Positions 1 through 5,071 of a stretch of DNA of 5,071 nt are shown here, one piece after another. Position numbers and translations under genes: made by a program. Source of the stretch: Methanomicrobiales archaeon. Its GTDB lineage: Archaea; Halobacteriota; Methanomicrobia; Methanomicrobiales; Methanospirillaceae. The notes below the pieces were generated by a model. The model did not search any database, was not told where the DNA came from, and saw only the letters and a list, made by a program, of their open reading frames with translations. Numbering within the stretch: position 1 is the first letter of the stretch; every line of letters begins with the position of its first letter. The DNA is taken from NCBI GenBank assembly GCA_012798365.1, contig JAAZNH010000322.1:1-5071 (forward strand), in the 5' to 3' direction.

Positions 1-238
1 CCCGGTCACGGATGCCATGCTGGAGGATCAGGTAGAGCGTGATTCCCATCAGGAAGTACAGGACCGTCCAGACCGGGGCAAAGACCCAGGACGGGGGTGT
101 GAAATCCGGTTTCTGGAGACCGGCATACCACGTTCCAATGGAGGGTGTCGTATACATCGATCCGACATACGCTGCACCCAGGCAAAGCACCATGCACAGG
201 AGCAGAAGAATAATTTTCCCCAGCGTCTTTTTCACCAT
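1..238 (-). CDS. tspO: TspO/MBR family tryptophan-rich sensory protein, partial (C-terminal half off the left edge)
   Basis: Seventy-nine residues are visible, about half of the usual 150-160. Residues 9-26 form a first membrane helix. They lead into the family signature: WYAGLQKP at 37-44, then F46, P48-P49, W51, F53, P55, W57 and Y61, with a second helix at about 52-74. This Trp/Pro-rich block is diagnostic of TspO/MBR, the relatives of the mitochondrial translocator protein. They are five-helix membrane proteins that bind porphyrins and are linked to stress responses in bacteria. The ATG at 238 is chosen because GGGAGA (249-244) lies 5 nt upstream and the signature follows at the usual distance. 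The gene is probably transcribed alone from the TATA-like box at 273-280. The family call is secure; the natural ligand in this organism is unknown. The frame is open to the edge, so truncation is due to the window and not a lesion. Confidence 0.93.
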   Translation of the reverse strand, partial: MVKKTLGKIILLLLCMVLCLGAAYVGSMYTTPSIGTWYAGLQKPDFTPPSWVFAPVWTVLYFLMGITLYLILQHGIRDR

Positions 239-270
239 AAGGATCTCCCGGGATAGCGTTAGCCTGAACG

Positions 271-280
271 GGAATATAGG
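271..280 (-). promoter_or_regulatory. TATA-like box upstream of tspO
   Basis: The minus strand reads CCTATATTCC, the most AT-rich motif in a GC-rich gap. An archaeal start site about 25 nt downstream would fall near 249-253. That gives a short leader of 11-15 nt that would just hold the GGGAGA ribosome-binding motif. It is a motif match only, with no clear BRE element upstream. Confidence 0.4.
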
Positions 281-312
281 ATTATCGGATGCTCCGGGTT
301 AAACGCACCCGG

Positions 313-345
313 AAAAACAGGCCCGAAGGTCCCGGTGACACGGGC
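313..345 (-). terminator. Candidate terminator after the UPF0316 gene
   Basis: On the minus strand a GCCCG/CGGGC stem (345-341 with 325-321) encloses a 15-nt loop and is followed two bases later by TTTTT (317-313). The loop region also contains a C(TTCG)G tetraloop-like element. The stem is short and the T tract modest. Archaeal termination depends mainly on the oligo-U tract, so this is a plausible but weak 3' end, about 70-100 nt past the stop codon at 414. Confidence 0.35.
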
Positions 346-387
346 TACCACTGACCGGGCATCCGGAGGTTTTTCTCATGCGTGGCT

Positions 388-407
388 CCCGCCGGCTGCC
401 GGACGGG
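388..407 (-). other. GC-rich stem-loop just past the UPF0316 stop codon
   Basis: The 20-nt segment folds into two 4-bp blocks: CCCG with CGGG, then CCGG with CCGG. There is one bulged base (403) and a 3-nt loop (396-398). It starts 7 nt after the stop codon. No T tract follows directly, so it is not a classical intrinsic terminator. It could protect the mRNA 3' end or work with the T5 tract downstream. The pairing is seen directly; the function is inferred. Confidence 0.4.
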
Positions 408-413
408 CGGGCA

Positions 414-1010
414 TCACCGGCCTTTACGGTCCGGTCGGAAGTAGTCCAGCAGGACAAAGACCCCATGACGCTGCTCGGGGAATACTCCTTCGGCAACAGA
501 CTTGACATCCTCAATGGAATAGAATGCGTTGGGATGGAATTCCTTGATGATCCCCACAACATGGCTGAGGTCCTGGCGCTTGATAATGGTAAAGACCATC
601 TTGACCGGGCCGGTACCCCCCTCCCCGTCGACACTCGTTACGCCATAGTTGTGGGAACGCAGGTACTGCATGAGTTCTGATGGGTCCTCTTTTGTTATGA
701 TCCGGACGCTGGTGAGGCCCAGGGAGAGTTTCTCCTCGATCGCCATCCCGACGATCGTACCGGAGGCGAACCCGGCACCATACGCAACGTAGCAGACGAC
801 ATTGGTGAGGTTGTTCATGACCTGCCCGATAGCAACAAGCCAGATAATCACCTCAAAAAAGCCGATAACCGCCGGGAGGTACTTGATCCCCTTTGCCATG
901 AAAATGACCCTGATGGTGTCAAGGCTCATGTCGCAGACGCGGGCGATGAAAATCAGGAGCGGGAGGATCACGTACGCAAAGAACCAGGGCGAACCGGCTG
1001 CTTCAAGCAT
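414..1010 (-). CDS. UPF0316 family membrane protein with C-terminal DUF2179 domain
   Basis: The 198-residue protein has three N-terminal helices at about 10-26, 43-62 and 69-91. A conserved stretch, MSLDTIRVIFMAKG (28-41), lies between the first two. A soluble domain of about 75 residues (101-175) follows. It contains GEGGTGPVK, a beta strand, then IIKRQDL and the AFYSIEDVK block typical of DUF2179. Length and order match UPF0316 proteins (DUF5698 plus DUF2179) of bacteria and methanogens. No member's role is established as far as I know. DUF2179 also ends the YitT-type membrane proteins and has been suggested to be a small ligand-sensing domain. The ATG at 1010 keeps the full first helix. 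Only a weak AGGA (1017-1014) precedes it, and a TATA-like box about 28 nt upstream suggests an almost leaderless transcript. The family call is strong and the function unknown. Confidence 0.87.
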   Translation of the reverse strand: MLEAAGSPWFFAYVILPLLIFIARVCDMSLDTIRVIFMAKGIKYLPAVIGFFEVIIWLVAIGQVMNNLTNVVCYVAYGAGFASGTIVGMAIEEKLSLGLTSVRIITKEDPSELMQYLRSHNYGVTSVDGEGGTGPVKMVFTIIKRQDLSHVVGIIKEFHPNAFYSIEDVKSVAEGVFPEQRHGVFVLLDYFRPDRKGR

Positions 1011-1034
1011 CAGATCCTGATATTACAGGACGAA

Positions 1035-1043
1035 GATTAAGGG
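1035..1043 (-). promoter_or_regulatory. TATA-like box upstream of the UPF0316 gene
   Basis: The minus strand reads CCCTTAATC, centred about 28 nt before the ATG at 1010. Normal archaeal spacing would put the start site near 1012-1016, leaving almost no 5' leader. The match to a TATA consensus is weak and no upstream BRE is obvious. Confidence 0.27.
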
Positions 1044-1078
1044 TTTCGGTCAGCAGGGCTGCAAGAGATTCTGCATAC

Positions 1079-1085
1079 AAAAAAA
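1079..1085 (-). terminator. Oligo-T terminator after the TIG lipoprotein gene
   Basis: Seven consecutive T residues on the minus strand begin 14 nt after the lipoprotein stop codon (1099). No stable hairpin precedes them. Archaeal RNA polymerase terminates at U-rich tracts without needing a stem, so this is a reasonable 3' end and would separate the lipoprotein transcript from the UPF0316 gene. Confidence 0.55.
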
Positions 1086-1098
1086 GGATAGGGGCTTG

Positions 1099-2103
1099 TT
1101 ACTCGTCACTTAACGAACTGGAGTTTTTGATAACGAACTTCTTTGTCAGGATACCGCTTTGGGATCCTTCGATATTAAGGACCCGGACATCCCAGTCCCC
1201 GAATTTCACCTGCGGGTACCGCTTCGAGTTGAAATCGATATCACAGGAGATCCGCGAGCCGCTGGTAACGACCGGGGAGACACAGGTGATCTCCGAAGTT
1301 CCCTGGAGCAGGGTGACTTTCACTCCTTCCTTGAAGTTCTGGCCATTGATCACAAGACCGCCGGTCTCATTGATCTCGAAGCTTGACGGGCTCACGCTGG
1401 TGATGATGGGTGCAGCATCGCCAATCGAGAAGGCCGAGTTGAGCATCCCGGACTGCCCGTCAGGATTGGTGACAATGACATGGTATTTTCCAATATCTTT
1501 CCCGTAGAGGTTGAAGGTACAGTCGATTTTGGTTGAGGAGATGCTGACTCCCGTGCCGGCCAGTGCCGGGCTCCCGGGGAGGAGGAGCTTGGGTGTCCCG
1601 CCGGACTGGAAATTGGTGCCGGTGATGGTGACGGCAACGGTTGCATCCTTTGCACCGCTCGTGGGTGAGATCGAAGTGACGGTGGGTGCATTGCCGGAGG
1701 GCGTTGTCGGCACCACGGTCACCAGGGATGGTGTTGTAATGGGGATGGCAGACACGGTCACGTGGGCAATCTTCACGGGGTAGACCTTTTCAATAATTTT
1801 GCGGGTGCTCCGGTCGGTCCGGCTGTCAATGAAATGGCCCCAGGTGCCGTCATCATTCTTGTAGATCCATGCCCGTTCGTACTCATCCGTGGCAGAATCG
1901 TACTTTGTGATGACATAGAGCATGGTCTCGCCGCCGGATTCGGTCTTTGCAATGATATCACCGGCAGAATATTTGGCAACCGGCGCGGTGGTGGGGACCG
2001 GAGTTGTGACCGCGTCTGAGGATTCATCAGAACAACCGGCAAACAGGACTCCGGCAACCAGAAGAAGGCAGAATACCAGCCCGAACAGGAATTTATTGGC
2101 CAT
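1099..2103 (-). CDS. Secreted lipoprotein with two IPT/TIG domains and an uncharacterised N-terminal module
   Basis: The 334-residue protein begins with a signal peptide: K4, hydrophobic 5-20, and lipobox FAGC with Cys24 as the likely lipid-anchored residue. A Ser/Thr/Pro-rich tether follows (25-42). A compact module at 43-115 is rich in Tyr, Trp, Asp and Lys, with GDIIAKT, YDSATDEYERAW, DGTWGHF and VYPVKIAHV. A second Thr/Pro linker (116-138) leads to two immunoglobulin-like IPT/TIG domains at about 139-228 and 231-326. The first has TSISPTSG, VTITGTNF and NPDGQSG; the second has TSVSPSSF, LVINGQNF and EGSQSG. It is probably displayed on the outer face of the cell membrane, where TIG domains usually act as stalks or binding modules. 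No catalytic motif is visible. The ATG at 2103 gives a complete signal peptide; no strong ribosome-binding site lies at normal spacing. The domain calls are firm and the partner is unknown. Confidence 0.88.
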   Translation of the reverse strand: MANKFLFGLVFCLLLVAGVLFAGCSDESSDAVTTPVPTTAPVAKYSAGDIIAKTESGGETMLYVITKYDSATDEYERAWIYKNDDGTWGHFIDSRTDRSTRKIIEKVYPVKIAHVTVSAIPITTPSLVTVVPTTPSGNAPTVTSISPTSGAKDATVAVTITGTNFQSGGTPKLLLPGSPALAGTGVSISSTKIDCTFNLYGKDIGKYHVIVTNPDGQSGMLNSAFSIGDAAPIITSVSPSSFEINETGGLVINGQNFKEGVKVTLLQGTSEITCVSPVVTSGSRISCDIDFNSKRYPQVKFGDWDVRVLNIEGSQSGILTKKFVIKNSSSLSDE

Positions 2104-2127
2104 ATGAGTATATTTTCCTGTTCCCCC

Positions 2128-2134
2128 GTATAAG
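2128..2134 (-). promoter_or_regulatory. TATA-like box upstream of the TIG lipoprotein gene
   Basis: The minus strand reads CTTATAC, with TATA at 2132-2129 centred about 28 nt before the ATG at 2103. Transcription would then start at about 2104-2108, making the mRNA leaderless or nearly so. The nearest Shine-Dalgarno-like AGGA (2119-2116) is 12 nt from the ATG, too far for a typical site. The rest of the 155-nt gap (2104-2258) shows only minor T runs and no convincing small gene. Confidence 0.38.
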
Positions 2135-2231
2135 AGTTCTTGTCAGGAAGTCTCCGAAAAACAATCAGCGGGCAGGCGGAATACGACGGGGGGAGCTGAC
2201 TGATGAGAAAAGGAGCGGTGCGGGAAGGCGC

Positions 2232-2239
2232 AAAAAAAA
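2232..2239 (-). terminator. Oligo-T terminator after the eight-helix membrane protein gene
   Basis: Eight T residues in a row on the minus strand begin 19 nt past the stop codon of the membrane protein gene (2259). The flanks are CCTTC and GCGCC. No clear upstream stem is present, which is normal for archaeal U-tract termination. This is the best terminator candidate in the window. Confidence 0.6.
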
Positions 2240-2258
2240 GAAGGATAGACGGCGCGTG

Positions 2259-3092
2259 TTACGGATCCGGCCCCACGAGCACCGTGGCATAGTTCCGGAA
2301 CAACCAGAGGTGCACTGCACCAAGGCAGGCTAGGGAGAGGAGGGCGCAGGAGAGAATTCCTAAAAATCCTGCCGTAAGCTCCGCGGGATCGGTCATGCCG
2401 GGGAAAAGGAGCACCATGCCGGTGGTTGCCACCATGACGGCACCATAGATGTCCCGGGAGGCAAAGAAGACAAACCCGGTAACCATCCCGAGCAGGATCC
2501 CGGTCATCACCGGATCCGCAAGCCCGGCTGCGGGAGTATGGAACCGGAAAGTGAGGCCAAAGAGGATTGCGGCAAACACCATTCCTGCCGGGATCGTCAG
2601 CAGGGCGCCGCCACCGCGGACAAGCGCCTGGATATGCGTTCCGGTAAGAACCCAGCAGATCATGACCGAGGCAATCCCCGTTGGAAGATAAAGGAGGACG
2701 AGGACGGGGAGGGCAGTACGGGCCGGCTCTTCCTGAACGGAAACGAGCATCACGATGAGGCAGACACTGCCGACAAGGATTGCGGTGAGCAGGGTCCTGC
2801 GGAGCGGCCGGAACCCGGCCTGGGGCATATTCACGGCACGGGACCGGAACGACCGGGTCAGGATCAGGACCGGGACGATTGTCCCGACAAGGATACAGGC
2901 CGCCAGGGTATACAGGAGAAGACCGGCCGGATCGGGCCGGGAGAAGAGTGCCCGGCTGTCTTCAAAGAGCCAGATCTCGATGAGCCATGCGCAATAGACA
3001 AGGAGCGGGATGACAAGGAGCCCGAGAACCGTCTGCTGTGACGGGCTGATGGACGGGTGAGGACCTGTTGCACCGGGATTTTTGCCTGCCAT
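2259..3092 (-). CDS. Polytopic membrane protein of unknown function, about eight helices
   Basis: I do not recognise this 277-residue family. A polar, Pro/Ser-rich N-terminus (1-20) precedes about eight predicted helices: 22-43, 57-79, 101-119, 128-149, 162-181, 193-212, 215-231 and 239-264. Basic residues cluster in the loop between helices 2 and 3 (R80, R83, R85, R95, R98, R99), which the positive-inside rule would place in the cytoplasm. There is no nucleotide-binding motif, metal-binding Cys/His cluster or transporter signature. Charged residues within or beside helices are few (E39, R212-D213). The ATG at 3092 is supported by AGGTGA (3101-3096) 3 nt upstream. The gene follows the oxidoreductase beta gene by 85 nt with no oligo-T tract between, so it may share that transcript; its own end is marked by T8 at 2232-2239. 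Being a real gene is near certain; the function is open. Confidence 0.85.
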   Translation of the reverse strand: MAGKNPGATGPHPSISPSQQTVLGLLVIPLLVYCAWLIEIWLFEDSRALFSRPDPAGLLLYTLAACILVGTIVPVLILTRSFRSRAVNMPQAGFRPLRRTLLTAILVGSVCLIVMLVSVQEEPARTALPVLVLLYLPTGIASVMICWVLTGTHIQALVRGGGALLTIPAGMVFAAILFGLTFRFHTPAAGLADPVMTGILLGMVTGFVFFASRDIYGAVMVATTGMVLLFPGMTDPAELTAGFLGILSCALLSLACLGAVHLWLFRNYATVLVGPDP

Positions 3093-3177
3093 GGTTCACC
3101 TGTTGCCGGTTACCGGTGGGAGTTTTTACGGGATGTAGATTGCTCTTCTGCCATGCAATCGACACCCCTGCCGGCAC

Positions 3178-4029
3178 TCACCGCAGCGTTGCCAGGAGTT
3201 CCTCAAGCCGGTGTTCGCGTTCCACCGGCGTGACCGGCACCATGACCTTCCGCTTTTCAAATGACGGGGCACTACGCTCGTACAACACACCGAGAGCGAT
3301 CTTTCCATCGCCGGAATAGTCCCACTCGCGGATTGTTGCACACGCCCGGACAAAATCGCTCCGGTCATAGGGTTCAGGATCGTAGACCCGCGGGGTATAG
3401 TAATCCGCTGCCGGGAAGAACGTGGCGCAGATCTGCAGAACATCGATACATGAGAAACCCCGGTGGGCGATACCTCCCTTTATCAGGGCTTCCAGCTGCT
3501 GCATCTTTTTGGTGTATCCCCGCGCGATGTAGGTTGCACCGCTGGCAAGCACCAGTTCCAGCGGGTTGAACGGGGCTTCGACCGTCCCGGCCGGGGTGGA
3601 CTTGCCGTGGAACCCTTCGGGGGATGTCGGAGTATACTGCCCCGTCGTGAGCCCGTAAACCCGGTTGTCATGGACGATGACGGTAATATCGATATTGCGT
3701 TTTGCGGCAAAGAGGAGATGGTCGAGCCCCTCAGCGTAACAGTCACCGTCCCCGCAGCAGCAGATCACGGTGAGGTTTGGATTTGCCAGCTTCAGCCCGG
3801 TGGCAACCGGGATGGTCCGGCCATGCAGGGAATAGAAACTGTTGATGTTGAGATAATCGGCGATCTTGGCGTGGCAGCCGATGCCGGAGACCAGCACAAC
3901 ATCATCAAGGGAATGCCCTTCTTTTTCCCGCGTGGCAAGGATGGTTTTGAGGGTGTGCTGGATGGTGAAGTTCCCGCAGCCGGGGCACCAGGTGTTCTGG
4001 GCCGGGGTGATCAGGTTCCGCGGGGTCAT
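3178..4029 (-). CDS. korB: 2-oxoacid:ferredoxin oxidoreductase, beta subunit (thiamine pyrophosphate and [4Fe-4S] binding)
   Basis: This 283-residue protein is the catalytic beta subunit of an enzyme that interconverts a 2-oxoacid plus CoA with acyl-CoA, CO2 and reduced ferredoxin in the cytoplasm. WCPGCGNF (14-21) supplies Cys15 and Cys18. Cys52 in GIGCHAK and Cys201 in QICATFF complete the expected four ligands of one [4Fe-4S] cluster. GDGD (93-96) through DN (121-122) is the thiamine pyrophosphate/Mg motif, followed by YGLTTGQ (125-131) beside the substrate pocket. Length and motifs fit archaeal two-subunit enzymes. The start codon overlaps the alpha stop codon (ATGA, 4029-4026) and has a strong ribosome-binding site inside the alpha gene, so translation is coupled. 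The name korB is the common label. Substrate could be 2-oxoglutarate, pyruvate or another 2-oxoacid and cannot be fixed here. In methanogens such enzymes usually serve biosynthetic CO2 fixation. Confidence 0.92.
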   Translation of the reverse strand: MTPRNLITPAQNTWCPGCGNFTIQHTLKTILATREKEGHSLDDVVLVSGIGCHAKIADYLNINSFYSLHGRTIPVATGLKLANPNLTVICCCGDGDCYAEGLDHLLFAAKRNIDITVIVHDNRVYGLTTGQYTPTSPEGFHGKSTPAGTVEAPFNPLELVLASGATYIARGYTKKMQQLEALIKGGIAHRGFSCIDVLQICATFFPAADYYTPRVYDPEPYDRSDFVRACATIREWDYSGDGKIALGVLYERSAPSFEKRKVMVPVTPVEREHRLEELLATLR

Positions 4030-5071
4030 GAGAGCACCTCCCGGATCCGTACTACGAGATCTTCCGGCGTGAACGGCCGGCCGTCAGACCGGAGGATGGT
4101 ATCGTGTACCAGGATACTCTCACCCCGGGCAAGGCCGGCCAGCTGTGCCGAAGCGTTCTCTTCAACGGCAATACACCGCGACACACCGGAGAATGCCGTT
4201 TTCAGCTGGGCAGCCGGAAAGGGTGCGAGGACCACCGGGCGGACCACCCGCAGGCCCAGCAGGCCGGCAGTTTCCGTGCAGACACCTTTTGTCGAGCCCC
4301 AGCAGAGAAGGGCGGTTGCAGCATCACGGCTGCCGGAAACCTCGACCTGGCTGTAATGCAACAGACCTTCCGCAAGAGCCACACCCTTGCGCTCCCGTTT
4401 CTGCACCATCCGGTCCACCATACCGGCCTCTTCCGTGGTGATCCCGTATTCGTCATGGGCATAACTGTTCACCTTGACCACCGCGCCCGGCGTGCCGGCA
4501 GCGGCCAGCGGGGAAACCCCGCCAGGGGAATCCGCGTACCGCAGGTACTGTCCCGAATCCCCTGCAGGGTTTCCTGCGCTGATCGTGCCGCCAGGGGGCG
4601 TATCGGCCGGTGGCAGGTCCATGCTATACGTGCCCTCGGACAGGGTCTTGTCCGTGAGGATAATCGCCGGGACCTGGTAACGCCAGGCAAGGTCCATTGC
4701 CCGGGCCGACCAGACAAACGCTTCCGCGGCATCCCCCGGGGCAACAATCAGCCGGGGGAACTCGCCCTGCCCGGCGTGGAGAACAAAACGGAGGTCTGCC
4801 TGGCCGGTGTACGTGGGCAGGCCGGTCGAGGGGCCGGTGCGCTGGGACATGAGGATGACCACCGGGATCTCTGCCATGCCGGCAAGGGAGAGACCTTCGG
4901 TCATGAGACAGAACCCCCCGCCTGAGGTCCCGACCGCGGCCCGCTTCCCGGCAGCAGCGAACCCGAGCGCCATGAGGATAACCGCGATCTCGTTCTCGGG
5001 ATGGACGACCGTGAGGCCAAACCGCGTCTCGAGGCCGGCCAGGAAATGCAGGAGGCTTGATGAGGGGGTCA
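4026..5071 (-). CDS. korA: 2-oxoacid:ferredoxin oxidoreductase, alpha subunit, 5' end missing at the right edge
   Basis: The frame is open from the stop at 4028-4026 to the right edge, giving 347 visible residues. The in-frame ATG at 4973 is internal, because the 32 codons before it still match the family. The first visible residues, TPSSSLLHFLA, look like the end of the YPxTPSS motif that opens the alpha domain. Further motifs, counted from that Thr, are HPENE (23-27), GTSGGGF (47-53), QRTGPSTG (76-83), HDEYGITTEE (205-214), EENASAQLA (303-311) and GRPFTPEDL near the end. In two-subunit enzymes this domain follows a fused gamma domain of about 190-250 residues, so the whole protein is probably near 570-600 residues. 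It forms the 2-oxoacid/CoA side of the active site with KorB. The Gly/Pro/Ala-rich linker at about 152-174 carries a small in-frame repeat. Family assignment is secure; substrate and the missing N-terminus are not. Confidence 0.92.
   Translation of the reverse strand, partial: TPSSSLLHFLAGLETRFGLTVVHPENEIAVILMALGFAAAGKRAAVGTSGGGFCLMTEGLSLAGMAEIPVVILMSQRTGPSTGLPTYTGQADLRFVLHAGQGEFPRLIVAPGDAAEAFVWSARAMDLAWRYQVPAIILTDKTLSEGTYSMDLPPADTPPGGTISAGNPAGDSGQYLRYADSPGGVSPLAAAGTPGAVVKVNSYAHDEYGITTEEAGMVDRMVQKRERKGVALAEGLLHYSQVEVSGSRDAATALLCWGSTKGVCTETAGLLGLRVVRPVVLAPFPAAQLKTAFSGVSRCIAVEENASAQLAGLARGESILVHDTILRSDGRPFTPEDLVVRIREVLS
4035..4042 (-). promoter_or_regulatory. Strong ribosome-binding site for korB inside the end of korA
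   Basis: The minus strand reads GGGAGGTG, a near-perfect match to the archaeal 16S rRNA 3' tail, with a 5-nt spacer to the ATG at 4029. It fixes the korB start and shows that beta translation is both overlapping with and independently primed from the alpha message, which suits subunits needed in equal amounts. Confidence 0.8.

Noticed and set aside
2203..2292. Plus-strand 29-codon frame with GGGGGAG upstream
   Set aside because: It runs through the antisense of the T8 tract and into the end of the membrane protein gene; no domain, and the purine run is short and common in this sequence.
2538..3041. Plus-strand frame of 167 codons, very rich in Asp, Glu, Lys and Arg
   Set aside because: The charged composition is the antisense image of hydrophobic helices in the membrane protein gene, not a real acidic protein.
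3106..3116. Palindrome CCGGT-T-ACCGG upstream of the eight-helix gene, considered as an operator
   Set aside because: Five-bp GC arms are expected by chance in this DNA, there is no second copy nearby, and no regulator gene is present.
3169..3176. Palindrome TGCCGGCA next to the korB stop codon, considered as a terminator stem
   Set aside because: It has no loop and no following T tract, and GCCGGC-type words are frequent throughout the window.
4026..4029. The korA/korB overlap as a possible frameshift or broken fusion gene
   Set aside because: ATGA overlaps are normal in tightly packed operons, both proteins have complete ends at this junction, and korB has its own strong ribosome-binding site.
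3463..4356. Plus-strand open frame of 297 codons antisense to the korA/korB junction
   Set aside because: It needs a GTG start, has no ribosome-binding site or domain, and lies opposite two strongly conserved genes. Long antisense frames are expected in GC-rich coding DNA.
4510..4520. GGGGAAACCCC hairpin on the DNA within korA
   Set aside because: It is inside a conserved coding frame, only four base pairs long, and explained by Gly/Pro codons of the linker.

Overview
The window reads as a compact stretch of euryarchaeal chromosome, most likely from a methanogen of the order Methanomicrobiales (Methanoregula-like). This is an inference from several things. The DNA is GC-rich, archaeal-type two-subunit 2-oxoacid:ferredoxin oxidoreductase genes are present, and a surface lipoprotein has IPT/TIG domains behind a Thr/Pro-rich linker. 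The gaps also carry TATA-like boxes and oligo-T tracts rather than bacterial -35/-10 promoters. No marker gene here fixes the genus.

All six genes lie on the minus strand, so transcription runs from the right edge to the left. In that order they are: (1) the alpha subunit of a 2-oxoacid:ferredoxin oxidoreductase, 5' end beyond the window (4026-5071); (2) its beta subunit (3178-4029), overlapping the alpha gene by 4 bp; (3) an unrecognised membrane protein with about eight helices (2259-3092); (4) a secreted lipoprotein with an uncharacterised N-terminal module and two TIG domains (1099-2103); (5) a UPF0316/DUF2179 membrane protein (414-1010); (6) the first half of a TspO/MBR tryptophan-rich sensory protein, cut by the left edge (1-238).

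The two oxidoreductase subunits clearly act together: alpha supplies the substrate-side domains, beta binds thiamine pyrophosphate and one [4Fe-4S] cluster, and electrons pass to ferredoxin. The other four genes show no obvious common pathway. All are membrane or envelope proteins. Oligo-T tracts follow the eight-helix gene and the lipoprotein gene, suggesting separate short transcripts. The gap after the beta subunit has no such tract, so the eight-helix gene may be read from the oxidoreductase operon.

No gap exceeds 300 bases. I saw no tRNA, rRNA, CRISPR array, insertion sequence, attachment site or origin. The region looks like ordinary chromosome; the most open questions are the substrate of the oxidoreductase, the N-terminal module of the lipoprotein, the eight-helix orphan, and what TspO does in a methanogen.
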